Assembly (NCBI GenBank): GCA_947591155.1
Contig: CANQDA010000019.1
Coordinates: 1-64,000, forward strand
Direction: 5' to 3'
Origin: an uncultured Lachnospiraceae bacterium
GTDB lineage: Bacteria; Bacillota; Clostridia; Lachnospirales; Lachnospiraceae
Length of the DNA stretch: 64,000 bases
Positions within the stretch are counted from its first letter, which is position 1. The number at the start of each line of letters is the position of its first letter. The notes under the pieces were generated by a model. It did no database searches. It saw only the letters and a program-made list of their open reading frames with translations, and was not told the origin of the DNA. Shown here in pieces: positions 34,967-44,058 of this stretch. Made by a program: the position numbers and the translations under genes.

Positions 34967-35689
34967 TCAGAATGACGCGCCGCCCTGGTTTGCGTAATTG
35001 ATAAAGCTGCTCAGGATATTGTTGTAAAGATTTTTGCTGACCGGGATCAGATCGCCTGAAGAGAGGCGGATCTGATAGCGCGTGATCTCGGAGATGTGTC
35101 CAAGATTGACCAGATAGCTCCTGTGCGGGCGCACGAAAGTGAGCTCCGGGAGGAGCGGCTCCAGCCCTTTGAGCGTGCCGATACAGGTCTCCTTTGCGCC
35201 GTTCGCGAGATGAATGATGATCTCGTGACCGTAGATCTCGATAAAGACGATGTCGCTGACTGGGGCGTAGAGATGGCCCCTCGTCGTCATAAAATGAAGC
35301 TTCTGCGGAGAATTCTTTTCCAGAAAACGTGTCAGCGCGATGCCGAGCTTTTCCGGATCGATCGGCTTCAGCAGATAGTGAAGCGGAGCTGCGTCGTAGC
35401 TCTCCACCGCGTAGTCGGTGAGAGCTGTCATAAAGACGATGTCTGTCTGGTCGTTCTTTTCGCGCAGGGCCTTCGCAAAGCGGATCCCTTTCTCCGTATC
35501 GTAGTAAATGTCGAGGAAAAGGAGATCAAATTTTCGACCGAGATCCATCGCGTGCATCAGGACGGAAGGATCGTTGTAAAAGCTCAGGTTGTATGTCGCG
35601 CTTCGCGCACTCAAAGCCTCTTCCAGCATCGGCCTGAAAGAGGACAAAAAGGTGCTATCATCATCACAAACAGCAATTTCGTACATCAT
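34967..35689 (-). CDS. LytTR-family response regulator
   Basis: The 240-residue protein has a receiver domain (about 2-120: YEIAVCDDDSTFLSS, phospho-acceptor Asp in LLFLDIYYDTEKG, TALTDYAVESYDAAPLHYLL) and a LytTR DNA-binding domain (about 140-235: IVFIEIYGHEIIIHLANGAK, FVRPHRSYLVNLGHISEITR). Such regulators bind paired direct repeats, usually after phosphorylation by a GHKL kinase. The start is taken at 35689 because GGGAG lies ten bases upstream; an adjacent second ATG is possible. Its likely kinase, encoded at 41854-43830 on the same strand, is separated by two + strand signalling genes. Confidence 0.93.
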   Translation of the reverse strand: MMYEIAVCDDDSTFLSSFRPMLEEALSARSATYNLSFYNDPSVLMHAMDLGRKFDLLFLDIYYDTEKGIRFAKALREKNDQTDIVFMTALTDYAVESYDAAPLHYLLKPIDPEKLGIALTRFLEKNSPQKLHFMTTRGHLYAPVSDIVFIEIYGHEIIIHLANGAKETCIGTLKGLEPLLPELTFVRPHRSYLVNLGHISEITRYQIRLSSGDLIPVSKNLYNNILSSFINYANQGGASF

Positions 35690-35739
35690 TTTTTGCTTTC
35701 TCCCAAATTTGGTAGAAGGAATACATTTGTAATAGTAAT

Positions 35740-35768
35740 ATCCTACACTGCTTTCGCATCCAATGCAA
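35740..35768 (-). promoter_or_regulatory. Promoter of the LytTR regulator gene
   Basis: On the - strand: TTGCAT (35768-35763), 17-base spacer, TAGGAT (35745-35740). The leader is about 44 bases. Confidence 0.6.
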
Positions 35769-35898
35769 GTGCCTGTGATTCCCATTCATGCACTCAGGAA
35801 GACGATTCGTGTAAAATTGATTGTATTCTGTTCCATTTTATGTCATTCTTAATCTGAATGTTCTGACAAAATACATGCAGAAAGAGGAGGACGGGAAC

Positions 35899-37944
35899 AT
35901 GCCGGAGCAATTGGAGAAAATAGATGTTCTTGTAGTGGACGACAGCGCGATCAATCGAAAATTCGCGGAGCGGATCCTGAAGGATGATTACCATGTTGTC
36001 TCGGCAGAGTCCGGCAGGCAGGCGTTGGAATTTCTGGAAATTTACGAGCCGAAGCTGATCCTGCTCGACTTTCGCATGCCGGAGATGGACGGCGCGGAGA
36101 CGATGGCGAAGATCCGGGAAAACCCGGCCTGGGAAAAGATCCCGGTCATTATATTGACGGCAGACTCCGCCCCGGAGACAGAGAAAGAGTTCTTTGAGAT
36201 GGGCGCGGCCGATTTTATCGTCAAGCCCTTCGTGCCCATGACGGTCAAGAGCCGCATCGGGCGCATGATCGAGCTGTACGGCCTCCGAGTGGAGCTTGAG
36301 AGCAAGCTTGAGGAGAAGAGCAAGCTGCTCGAGAAGGTATCGCTCAACTCGATCCTCGCGATCGCGAACACGATCGACGCAAAGGACGCTTACACCTCGG
36401 GCCATTCGGTGCGCGTCGCCAAGTGCTCGGAGGAGATCGCGAAGCGTCTTGGTTGGAGCGAGGAGGAGGTGCGCAACATCTACCACATCGGACTGCTTCA
36501 CGACATCGGGAAGATCGGCGTGCCGGATTCGATCCTGAACAAACCGACCCGCTTGAGCGATGAGGAGTTCGTGCAGATCAAGAAGCATCCGGTGATCGGC
36601 GGCGATATTTTGAAAAATATCCGTATGATTCCGGGCGTCGCTGACGGTGCGCTCTATCATCACGAGCGCTACGACGGGAAAGGATATCCGTTTGGACTCT
36701 CGGGTGAGGATATTCCGTATTGCGCGCGCATCATTGCGATCGCGGACGCCTACGACGCGATGACGTCGAACCGCATCTACCGCGCCAAGCTTCCGGATCT
36801 GAGGGTCGTGAACGAGTTTGAGCGCTGCTCCGGGACGCAGTTTGATCCGCATCTGGCTCACGTGTTTGTGAGCATGCTGAACGAGGGCTTCTACCTTCCG
36901 CCGGAGACCAAGCGGGAGGGCGATGACGCCGTGAACGAGCAGTGGAACATCGTGGACGACAACAGCGCGCTGCTCAACCGCATCCTCTCGGAGTACGGCT
37001 CCGGGAAGAACGCTCTGGATTCCCTCACAGGCCTGCACAACCGCGGCTACGGCGAGAAGGCAATCGACCAGCTGCTGACGGAGGGCCACAAGGGCGCGCT
37101 GATGATCGCGGATATGGACAATTTCAAAAATGTGAACGATACATACGGACATCTGATGGGGGACAAGGTGCTGAAGCTGCTCGCGTCGGCGCTGTCCTCC
37201 AATGTGGAGGACAAGGACGTCCTCTGCCGTCTGGGCGGAGACGAGTTTGTCGCGTTTTTTACGGACAATGCAGACAGGGAGGAGCTTCAGGAAAAAGTCC
37301 GGCATATCATGGATGTCTTTTCGGAGAGCTTAAAGGAGATCGAGTTGGAAAGCCTCACGCACATTTCCGCAGGACTTGCCCTGTGCCCGTCGGACGGAAA
37401 AAGCTTTTCCGCCCTGTACAACAATGCGGACAAAGCGCTGTACTTTGTGAAGAAGAACGGAAAGAATTCCTGCAGCTTCTTCCGGGGCGAGGCCGCGGCT
37501 CCGTCCGGACAGAGACCCGGGACGGATCTTGACCACATCCGCCATATGCTTGAGGGTGGCCAGGATGAGACCCGCGGCCTGTTCAAGGTGCCGTACGAGG
37601 AGTTCCCGAATCTCTACAATTATCTGTCCCGCTGTGTGAAGCGCAAGGGACAGATGGTCCAGACGATCCTCTTCACGATCGGCAGCGAGACGCAGGATTA
37701 TCTGGACAACAGCGTGTGCGAGGAGGCGATGTCTACCCTGGAGGTGGCCGCCGCGTACTCCCTGCGCATGGTGGACGTGGGCAGCCGTTACAGCAGCCTG
37801 CAGTACATCGTGATCCTGGTGGATACAAACATCGAAAACGGTAGGATGGTGGCGGACCGCGTGGTGAACCAGTTCTATAAGATTTACGCCGGGACGAGCG
37901 TTACGCTGTCCTACGATATACAGACAATGGTGGTGAACGCATAG
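35899..37944 (+). CDS. REC-HD-GYP-GGDEF cyclic-di-GMP signalling protein
   Basis: ATG 35899 (GAGGAGG upstream; an earlier in-frame ATG has none) gives 681 residues. Domains: receiver (about 10-130) with phospho-acceptor Asp57 in LLDFRMPEMDG; HD-GYP phosphodiesterase (about 150-330) with His201-Asp202 in LLHDIGKIG and GYP at 262-264 in YDGKGYP; diguanylate cyclase GGDEF (about 375-500) with an intact GGDEF at 446-450 but no RxxD inhibitory site before it. Residues about 520-670 resemble a second, degenerate GGDEF module: RYSSLQYIVIL at 630-640 stands where RYGGDEFVIL would be. The protein could both make and break c-di-GMP. It ends 3 bp before the hybrid kinase gene, implying a phosphorelay pair. 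Confidence 0.92.
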   Translation: MPEQLEKIDVLVVDDSAINRKFAERILKDDYHVVSAESGRQALEFLEIYEPKLILLDFRMPEMDGAETMAKIRENPAWEKIPVIILTADSAPETEKEFFEMGAADFIVKPFVPMTVKSRIGRMIELYGLRVELESKLEEKSKLLEKVSLNSILAIANTIDAKDAYTSGHSVRVAKCSEEIAKRLGWSEEEVRNIYHIGLLHDIGKIGVPDSILNKPTRLSDEEFVQIKKHPVIGGDILKNIRMIPGVADGALYHHERYDGKGYPFGLSGEDIPYCARIIAIADAYDAMTSNRIYRAKLPDLRVVNEFERCSGTQFDPHLAHVFVSMLNEGFYLPPETKREGDDAVNEQWNIVDDNSALLNRILSEYGSGKNALDSLTGLHNRGYGEKAIDQLLTEGHKGALMIADMDNFKNVNDTYGHLMGDKVLKLLASALSSNVEDKDVLCRLGGDEFVAFFTDNADREELQEKVRHIMDVFSESLKEIELESLTHISAGLALCPSDGKSFSALYNNADKALYFVKKNGKNSCSFFRGEAAAPSGQRPGTDLDHIRHMLEGGQDETRGLFKVPYEEFPNLYNYLSRCVKRKGQMVQTILFTIGSETQDYLDNSVCEEAMSTLEVAAAYSLRMVDVGSRYSSLQYIVILVDTNIENGRMVADRVVNQFYKIYAGTSVTLSYDIQTMVVNA

Positions 37945-37947
37945 TTT

Positions 37948-40900
37948 ATGGAAAAGCAGGCAACTTCGAAGAGATTCAGACAAAAAGGATATTATATTAC
38001 GATCGCGGTCGCAGTTGTGCTGCTGGCTGTCATCATGTTTGTGAACATGCGCCTGATGTATGGTCTCGCGACCGAACAGTCCGAGGAGATCGGGAGCATG
38101 CGCATGGAGAACATCGTGACGAACCTCCAGCAGACGCTGGAACGCGCCCAGAACGCGGTGATCCGAGTGGGGGCCAATCTGTCGGAGCTTCTGCAGAATA
38201 ACGCCGATCCGGATGAGATCCGTGAATTCTTAAGCGAACAGAAGGCCATGGAGGTCGAGCTGTCGGACGGAAGCTGTATGAATACCTTCTGTGTGGCCGA
38301 TAATCAGGTCTATATTTCCGATATGGAGGCCCCGGAGGGATATGTGGTTCAGGACAGGAACTGGTACAAAGGGCTGATGGCGTTAAACCGCGGCGAGGTG
38401 TACATCTCGCAGGTGTACGACGACGCCTTTACCGAGAATATGTGCTTTACGGTCGCGCGGCTCTTAGACGACGGCCGGACCATCATCGGTCTGGACTACA
38501 GCATCGCGGACATTCAGGCCTCCGTGGAGGCAATGAGCGAGGACGGCTCGGGAGACGCGCTGATCGCGGATAAGGACGGGACGATCGTCGGGTATCAGGA
38601 CGCGTCCCTGCTCGGCGAAAAGCTTTCCTCAAAGCTTCCGGAGTATCAGAGCGTCTTCACGAAAGCGCTGACAAGCGGAGGATCCGACGCGTCATTCAGC
38701 ATGGTGTCGCGGGAGGGACAGGATACGGTATTCTGCAACCGCACGGAGAACGGCTGGTATCTGATGCTGCGCGTCAGCAACCGTCTGCTCTACCGGGACA
38801 GCTATATTCAGTTTTTCAGCAACCTTATCGTCATGGTGATCGTGGTGGCGATCTTCCTTGTGCTTTATCTGATCGCAAGCCGGCAGCGCGCGCGTGCGGA
38901 ACGGACGCTTGAGGAGAGAGAGGAGCTTCTGGCTTCCATGCCGGAGTCCTTCCGCGCGTCGCTTGAAAAGATGATCGAAACTGGCGGACGGGGGAGACAC
39001 GCGGAGAAAAAGGGCGAGAAGCGTGCGCTTCTCACGGCGAAGGAACGCCATTGGTTCGAGACGTCGATCATCGTGGCTCTCACGCTGACGATGCTTCTGA
39101 CGATCACGATCACGACGATGATGACGATGCGCTGGGGACGTTCCAGACTGGAGGAGGAAGCGCGCGGTTACAACTATGAGGTGAGCGCGTGGATCCTCGA
39201 GCAGAAGAGTATTCTGGATCTGTTTTCCTACACGGTGGCGGCTCAGCCGGAGATGCTCTCTGACTACGACGGAATGGTCGGCTTTTTGGATCAGATCACA
39301 AAGCATTATAAGGGGATCTCTGCCACTTACATCGCGAATCCCGATTTTCCGCACGGCCATCCTATGGTGATGAACAACGGCTGGGTGCCGGAGGAAGACT
39401 ATGTGGAGGAGGAGCGTGTGTGGTACACCGGGGCGATGGAGGCGGAAGACTTCAACATCACGGAGCCGTACTATGACGCGCGCACGGGCAAGTACTGTAT
39501 CACGTTCTCGAAGAAGGTGGAGACGGACAGCGGTGAGTTCCTGGGCGTGTTCGCCATCGACTTCTATCTGGACGTCCTGATGGAGATTCTGGGAGACGGT
39601 TATTCCGGGACCGGGTACGCGTTCCTTGTGGACAAAGAGGGCAGGATCATCAACCACCCGAATCCGGAGTACCAGCACACGGGGGAGGGCACGCCGAACA
39701 TCCGCGAGCTTGTGTACGAAAAGATCTATAATTCATCAAAGATCGTGATCCTGCGCGATTACGACGGCAAGCTGAAAGCGTGCAGCTCCATGGAGGAGAG
39801 CCTGTCCAACTTTAAGGTCATCGTGGTGAACGATTTCTGGATGATCTACGGGGATGTGGCGAAGTATGCGCTGCTGTTCCTCGTTTTGTTCGGAGCTTGT
39901 ATCGGGGCGGTCGTTCTGCTGATGAACAATATGGTGCGCTGGCAGCACGAGACAGACGTACAGCTGCAGGAGGCGGCGGACGCGGCGCGGGCGGCCGATC
40001 AGGCGAAATCGCTCTTTCTCGCGCAGATGAGCCATGAGATACGCACGCCGATCAACGCCGTGCTCGGCATGAACGAGATGATCCTGCGCGAGAACAACGA
40101 CGACAATATTCAGGAATACGCCGCGCAGATCCAAAGCGCCGGCACTACGCTGCTTGCGTTGATCAACGGAATCCTCGACTTCTCGAAGATCGAGAGCGGC
40201 AGGATGGAAATACAGCCCGTGGTGTACGAGACGAGCATGCTGATCTTAAATCTCGTGAATCTGATCTCGGATCGGGCGCAGGGCAAAGGACTCGCGCTGA
40301 ACCTTGAGATCGACCCGACGCTTCCCGAGGAGCTCTACGGGGACGATGTGCGCGTGCGTCAGATCATCACCAATCTTTTGACGAACGCGGTGAAATATAC
40401 GCAGGAGGGCAGCGTCACCCTGGAGATCGAGGGCAGACGCAGGGAGGGCGATGATCTCACCCTCTACGTCGAGGTGAAGGATACCGGCATCGGCATCCGC
40501 GAGGAGGACATGGATCGTCTGTTCGGCATGTTCCAGCGTCTGGATCAGGAGAAGAACCGCAACATCGAGGGAACGGGACTCGGGATCCCGATCGTGCAGA
40601 ACCTCCTGCACATGATGGGCAGCGAGCTGAAGGTCGAGAGCGTTTACGGAGAGGGTTCTGTCTTCTCCTTTGAACTGGTGCAGCAGGTGATGTCCTCCAG
40701 GGAGATCGGCGATTACCGCCAGAGCTTCCAGCGGCTGATCGGGCGGGAGCAGAAGCAGCAGTATGTCTATGCCCCGGACGCGCGCATTCTGGTGGTGGAC
40801 GATACGGCGGTCAATCTGCGCGTGGTCCGCAACCTGTTGGGGAGAAACGGCGTCCGGCTTGACACGGCGTCCGGCGGTATGGAGTGCATCGAACGGGTAA

Positions 40901-41784
40901 AGAACACGCATTACAATATTGTTTTTCTGGATCACATGATGCCGCAGATGGACGGGATCGAGACCTTTGCGAAGCTCAGGGAGGAGAAGCTCCTGCCGGA
41001 CGATACGGCCGTGATCATGATGACGGCCAACGAGATCGTGGGAGCGCGCGAAGAGTACTTAAAGCAGGGCTTTACCGATTATATCTCGAAGCCGATCTCG
41101 GTCAAGCAGCTCGAGGAGATGCTCGCGAAGCATTTGCCGCCGGAGCTTGTGAGCTACCGCGAGGTGAGCAAGACGGCGGGACAGACGACAGACGGCGCGG
41201 AGAAATCTGCGCAGCCTGAAGAGAAAAAAGCCGAGAAATCCGCATCGGTCGAAGAGAAAAAGACCGGGAAAAAGTCTGCGCAGGCAGAAGTGGAAAAGAC
41301 TGAGGCAGAATTTGCGCAGGTTGAGGAGGAAGAGATGGAGGCTGAGGCAGAGTCTGCAAAGCCTGAAGAGAAAAGGATCGGGACAAAGCAGGAAGGAGAG
41401 TCGGAGTCGGAGACAGAATCTTCGGCGGATGACAGTCCGATCCCGGGCGTCGATATGAGCGTCGGACTCACCTACTGCGCGGAGGACGAGGAATTTTACA
41501 GGGAGATGCTTGAGGAATATATCGCCGACAGCACGGCGGATGAGCTGGATGGCTACAGAAACGCCGGGGACTGGGACAACTATCTGGTGAAAGTTCACGC
41601 GCTGAAGAGCGCGTCCCGCACGATCGGAGCCGGCGAGCTTGGCGAGCAGGCATTTGCCCTCGAGACGGCGACGCGGGAGGGCGACCATGAATTTGTGAAG
41701 AGCAATCACGAGAAACTGATGCGGGACTATCGAAAGCTTCTCGATGATATCCGGGCATATCTGGATCCTGATTCTTCGTTGTAG
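37948..41784 (+). CDS. Giant hybrid histidine kinase with two extracellular sensor regions, receiver and HPt
   Basis: The 1278-residue protein contains, in order: TM1 (about 13-35), a first extracellular dCache-like sensor (about 40-285), TM2 (about 290-310), a short basic cytoplasmic loop, TM3 (about 370-392), a second dCache-like sensor (about 395-630), TM4 (about 640-662), HisKA with phospho-His696 (MSHEIRTP), HATPase_c (VKDTGIGIREEDMDRLFGMF; GTGLGIPIVQ), a receiver with Asp995 (FLDHMMPQMDG), a Lys/Glu/Ala-rich linker (about 1070-1160) and an HPt domain with His1217 (VHALKSASRTIG). It is a complete His-Asp-His relay for a partner such as the REC-HD-GYP-GGDEF protein 3 bp upstream. A four-TM, two-sensor layout is not the usual one; fusion of two sensor units is likely. 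Confidence 0.92.
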   Translation: MEKQATSKRFRQKGYYITIAVAVVLLAVIMFVNMRLMYGLATEQSEEIGSMRMENIVTNLQQTLERAQNAVIRVGANLSELLQNNADPDEIREFLSEQKAMEVELSDGSCMNTFCVADNQVYISDMEAPEGYVVQDRNWYKGLMALNRGEVYISQVYDDAFTENMCFTVARLLDDGRTIIGLDYSIADIQASVEAMSEDGSGDALIADKDGTIVGYQDASLLGEKLSSKLPEYQSVFTKALTSGGSDASFSMVSREGQDTVFCNRTENGWYLMLRVSNRLLYRDSYIQFFSNLIVMVIVVAIFLVLYLIASRQRARAERTLEEREELLASMPESFRASLEKMIETGGRGRHAEKKGEKRALLTAKERHWFETSIIVALTLTMLLTITITTMMTMRWGRSRLEEEARGYNYEVSAWILEQKSILDLFSYTVAAQPEMLSDYDGMVGFLDQITKHYKGISATYIANPDFPHGHPMVMNNGWVPEEDYVEEERVWYTGAMEAEDFNITEPYYDARTGKYCITFSKKVETDSGEFLGVFAIDFYLDVLMEILGDGYSGTGYAFLVDKEGRIINHPNPEYQHTGEGTPNIRELVYEKIYNSSKIVILRDYDGKLKACSSMEESLSNFKVIVVNDFWMIYGDVAKYALLFLVLFGACIGAVVLLMNNMVRWQHETDVQLQEAADAARAADQAKSLFLAQMSHEIRTPINAVLGMNEMILRENNDDNIQEYAAQIQSAGTTLLALINGILDFSKIESGRMEIQPVVYETSMLILNLVNLISDRAQGKGLALNLEIDPTLPEELYGDDVRVRQIITNLLTNAVKYTQEGSVTLEIEGRRREGDDLTLYVEVKDTGIGIREEDMDRLFGMFQRLDQEKNRNIEGTGLGIPIVQNLLHMMGSELKVESVYGEGSVFSFELVQQVMSSREIGDYRQSFQRLIGREQKQQYVYAPDARILVVDDTAVNLRVVRNLLGRNGVRLDTASGGMECIERVKNTHYNIVFLDHMMPQMDGIETFAKLREEKLLPDDTAVIMMTANEIVGAREEYLKQGFTDYISKPISVKQLEEMLAKHLPPELVSYREVSKTAGQTTDGAEKSAQPEEKKAEKSASVEEKKTGKKSAQAEVEKTEAEFAQVEEEEMEAEAESAKPEEKRIGTKQEGESESETESSADDSPIPGVDMSVGLTYCAEDEEFYREMLEEYIADSTADELDGYRNAGDWDNYLVKVHALKSASRTIGAGELGEQAFALETATREGDHEFVKSNHEKLMRDYRKLLDDIRAYLDPDSSL
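41205..41400 (+). repeat. Degenerate short repeats coding the Lys/Glu/Ala linker of the hybrid kinase
   Basis: Imperfect in-frame units of about 33 bases encode recurring EKSAQPEEKK, EKSASVEEKK and KKSAQAEVEK. They form the linker between the receiver and the HPt domain. The linker is low complexity and may vary in length. Confidence 0.55.
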
Positions 41785-41853
41785 GGCAATGCCGGATGGG
41801 CAATCCGCCAGATCAACGATGTACTTATGAGTAAATGTTTTGTTTCCCGGCAG

Positions 41854-43830
41854 TTAAACCTGCCCGGCAGCATTCAGGTTGAGTATGGTCTTTACCGAGA
41901 ATTCAGAGGAAGTCTTTTCTATGTTCAGGATGCTTCCGTATTTCTCCGCGATGTTGGACATCGCCTTAAGACCGTATCCATGGGTGCGATTTCTAAGCTT
42001 TCGGCGTTGCTGCTCGGCGTCGGAAGCTTTTTCCTGTTCCGGCGACATGCTGTTGGTACAGCCGATCGCAAGATAGTTTCCGTGCACGTTCATGTTAATG
42101 TGGATATACCGCTCCGAGGCAGGATCCATGCGCTCGCAGGCCTCCAGCGCGTTCTGGAGCATATTGGAGAGGAAAACGCTGAGATCTTCGTCGAGGATCG
42201 CCAGCTTTTCCGGCACGGAAAGCTTGTGCTCAATCCGGATTCCATCCTTTGCTGCCCGGTCCAGATAGAATCCGGCGATCATGTTCACGATCGTATTCTG
42301 ACTGTAGCGGAACACGGGCAGGCCGTTCAGCTCCCTCACGACAGACGTGATGTATTCGTCCGCGCGTTCACTTTCCCCTTCCCGTATAAAACCGAGGAGA
42401 GCGGTCATGTGATGCGACATTTCATGCCGCAGGGAATGGGTCGCACTCTCCGCGTCCAGCATCCGGTGATATTCCTCCCGTGTGGCGCGGCTGCGCTCCT
42501 CCAGCACGGTGACCATGGTCCGGGTCTCTGTATTTCTCCTCAGGAATTCCACCACGAGGACAATAATCGCCATCGCCGCGCAGACATTCTGTATCAGCGC
42601 CATCAGCGTGATAAAATACCCGTCAAGCGCCAGAGTAAAGATTACCTCAAGACATTCGAGCATATTGCCATCGTATGCACGGCATGCCTCCGAGAAAACG
42701 TACAGTGCAAAGACAGCCGCTGTCAGCGCCGCGTACATGAGCGCGCGCCTTCTGTCGACCTGCTTTCTTTTGCGGACGATGAAGTCGAGGAGAAAAACTG
42801 CCAGAAACAGCAGCGCGAGCAGGAAAGATCCCCTGCCCGCGGCATCCGCCGCGAAATAACCGCTCCCTGCGGTCAGCCTCAGCTGAAGGACGATGTACAC
42901 GCTCCAGACCGCTGTGCCGCCAAGGAGCAGCCAGCGTTTCCAGCCGCCAAAAAGCAGCGCGAGGTAGAGACACAGAGGGAGAACATAAAACTCTCCGAGA
43001 ATCTGGATCAGTGCGTGGTCGTCTGCCTCCGAGACGACGCTGACGGTCGGCCCCTTCAACGTGTAGATAAACAATAGAAGAAAGTACAGGGCAAGGAGAA
43101 AGATGCGGGGATCTTTCCTGTCGTTCGGAATATCCAGCACGAACACCAGAATCAGGATCACAAAGCAGACGGCGTAGAGGATCAGAGCCGCGATCGGCAT
43201 CACGAGATCCGCCAGGTACGGGGCGTATCTGGACTCATAGCTTCCCAGAGACGGGTATACAGGTTCATAATTCGGCACTTCTCCGAAAAAGTAGGTGATG
43301 ATCCTCAGAGTTTTGCCCTGATAATCGTCCGGGAGAGAAAGACGCACCGTATTTCCGTACGGGTAAAACTCGTGCTTCAGCGAAGTTTTCTTCTGAATAA
43401 GCGGGTTCGTCCCGTCAAGGAGCAGGAACCCATCTTTGTTTCGCTCTCCATCCGGCAGCTCGGAGAAGAGCAGAAGATCGTCCAGGAAAATCTCGATCAG
43501 CTGGTAGTTGTAGTGTACTGTCTCGATTTCCGGCGCGCGCTGGATTTCCTCCGTCATGACGCGCGAAATGCTCACGGCCTGTATGGATTTCTCAGGAAAG
43601 GATATCGCGTCATACTCGCCAAATTCCGGCGTTTCGACCGTCACATCCCCGTCCGAGAGGACTTCGTATTCCCAGCCAAAGCTCTGGTAGGAAACGTCCC
43701 GCAGATAGAAATCCGCCTTGTCGGTTCGCGCAAGCCCCAGGAGGATATTGAAGAATACAAAGACTGTGATTATGATAAAGACAAGTCCGATCACATACTG
43801 CGTCCGATATTCAGAGCGATTTTTCCGCAT
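41854..43830 (-). CDS. Membrane GHKL-type sensor histidine kinase
   Basis: The start at 43830 (AAAGGTGA upstream) gives 658 residues: an N-terminal TM, an extracellular domain of about 190 residues, a block of six to eight membrane segments (about 220-430), a coiled linker and a GHKL kinase domain. The dimerisation motif is SLRHEMSHHMTALLG (with the likely phospho-His in RHEM), and the ATP lid region has LSNMLQNALEACER (N box) and YGLKAMSNIAEKYG (G box). This fits AgrC/DISM-type kinases that pair with LytTR regulators, such as the one at 34967. The linked regulator is 6 kb away on the same strand, and the intervening + strand genes are also two-component. Confidence 0.9.
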   Translation of the reverse strand: MRKNRSEYRTQYVIGLVFIIITVFVFFNILLGLARTDKADFYLRDVSYQSFGWEYEVLSDGDVTVETPEFGEYDAISFPEKSIQAVSISRVMTEEIQRAPEIETVHYNYQLIEIFLDDLLLFSELPDGERNKDGFLLLDGTNPLIQKKTSLKHEFYPYGNTVRLSLPDDYQGKTLRIITYFFGEVPNYEPVYPSLGSYESRYAPYLADLVMPIAALILYAVCFVILILVFVLDIPNDRKDPRIFLLALYFLLLFIYTLKGPTVSVVSEADDHALIQILGEFYVLPLCLYLALLFGGWKRWLLLGGTAVWSVYIVLQLRLTAGSGYFAADAAGRGSFLLALLFLAVFLLDFIVRKRKQVDRRRALMYAALTAAVFALYVFSEACRAYDGNMLECLEVIFTLALDGYFITLMALIQNVCAAMAIIVLVVEFLRRNTETRTMVTVLEERSRATREEYHRMLDAESATHSLRHEMSHHMTALLGFIREGESERADEYITSVVRELNGLPVFRYSQNTIVNMIAGFYLDRAAKDGIRIEHKLSVPEKLAILDEDLSVFLSNMLQNALEACERMDPASERYIHINMNVHGNYLAIGCTNSMSPEQEKASDAEQQRRKLRNRTHGYGLKAMSNIAEKYGSILNIEKTSSEFSVKTILNLNAAGQV

Positions 43831-43933
43831 AGTAGATTCACCTTTCTGATATGAAAACGCCGGTAAGCGAAGCAATTCCGCGCTTGCGGCTGTTCAGGAA
43901 ATTGCTTTGGCCTGTAAAAGCGCACACATCGAC

Positions 43934-43962
43934 ATTATAGTATACCGTTCGGATTTTTACAA
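43934..43962 (-). promoter_or_regulatory. Promoter of the GHKL kinase, with a LytTR-like half site in the spacer
   Basis: On the - strand: TTGTAA (43962-43957), 17-base spacer, TATAAT (43939-43934). On the + strand ACCGTTCGG (43944-43952), inside the spacer, fits the published LytTR half-site consensus [TA][AC][CA]GTTN[AG][TG]. A second half site at the usual spacing was not found, so binding is uncertain. Confidence 0.7.
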
Positions 43963-43984
43963 CAAAAAGCCGCTTCTTTTCGAC

Positions 43985-44013
43985 TTGACGAAAACAGGCG
44001 GGAAAGGCATAAT
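43985..44013 (+). promoter_or_regulatory. Sigma-A promoter of recU
   Basis: TTGACG (43985-43990), 17-base spacer, CATAAT (44008-44013). It diverges from the GHKL kinase promoter; the two -35 boxes are 22 bases apart. Confidence 0.62.
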
Positions 44014-44058
44014 ATTAAGGAAAATGAAGTTGACGATCCGCATCATAAGGGGAGAGCT

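Noticed and set aside
41827..43077. 416-codon + strand frame opposite the GHKL kinase
   Set aside because: The - strand gene has kinase N- and G-boxes, a promoter and a ribosome site; the + strand frame has none.
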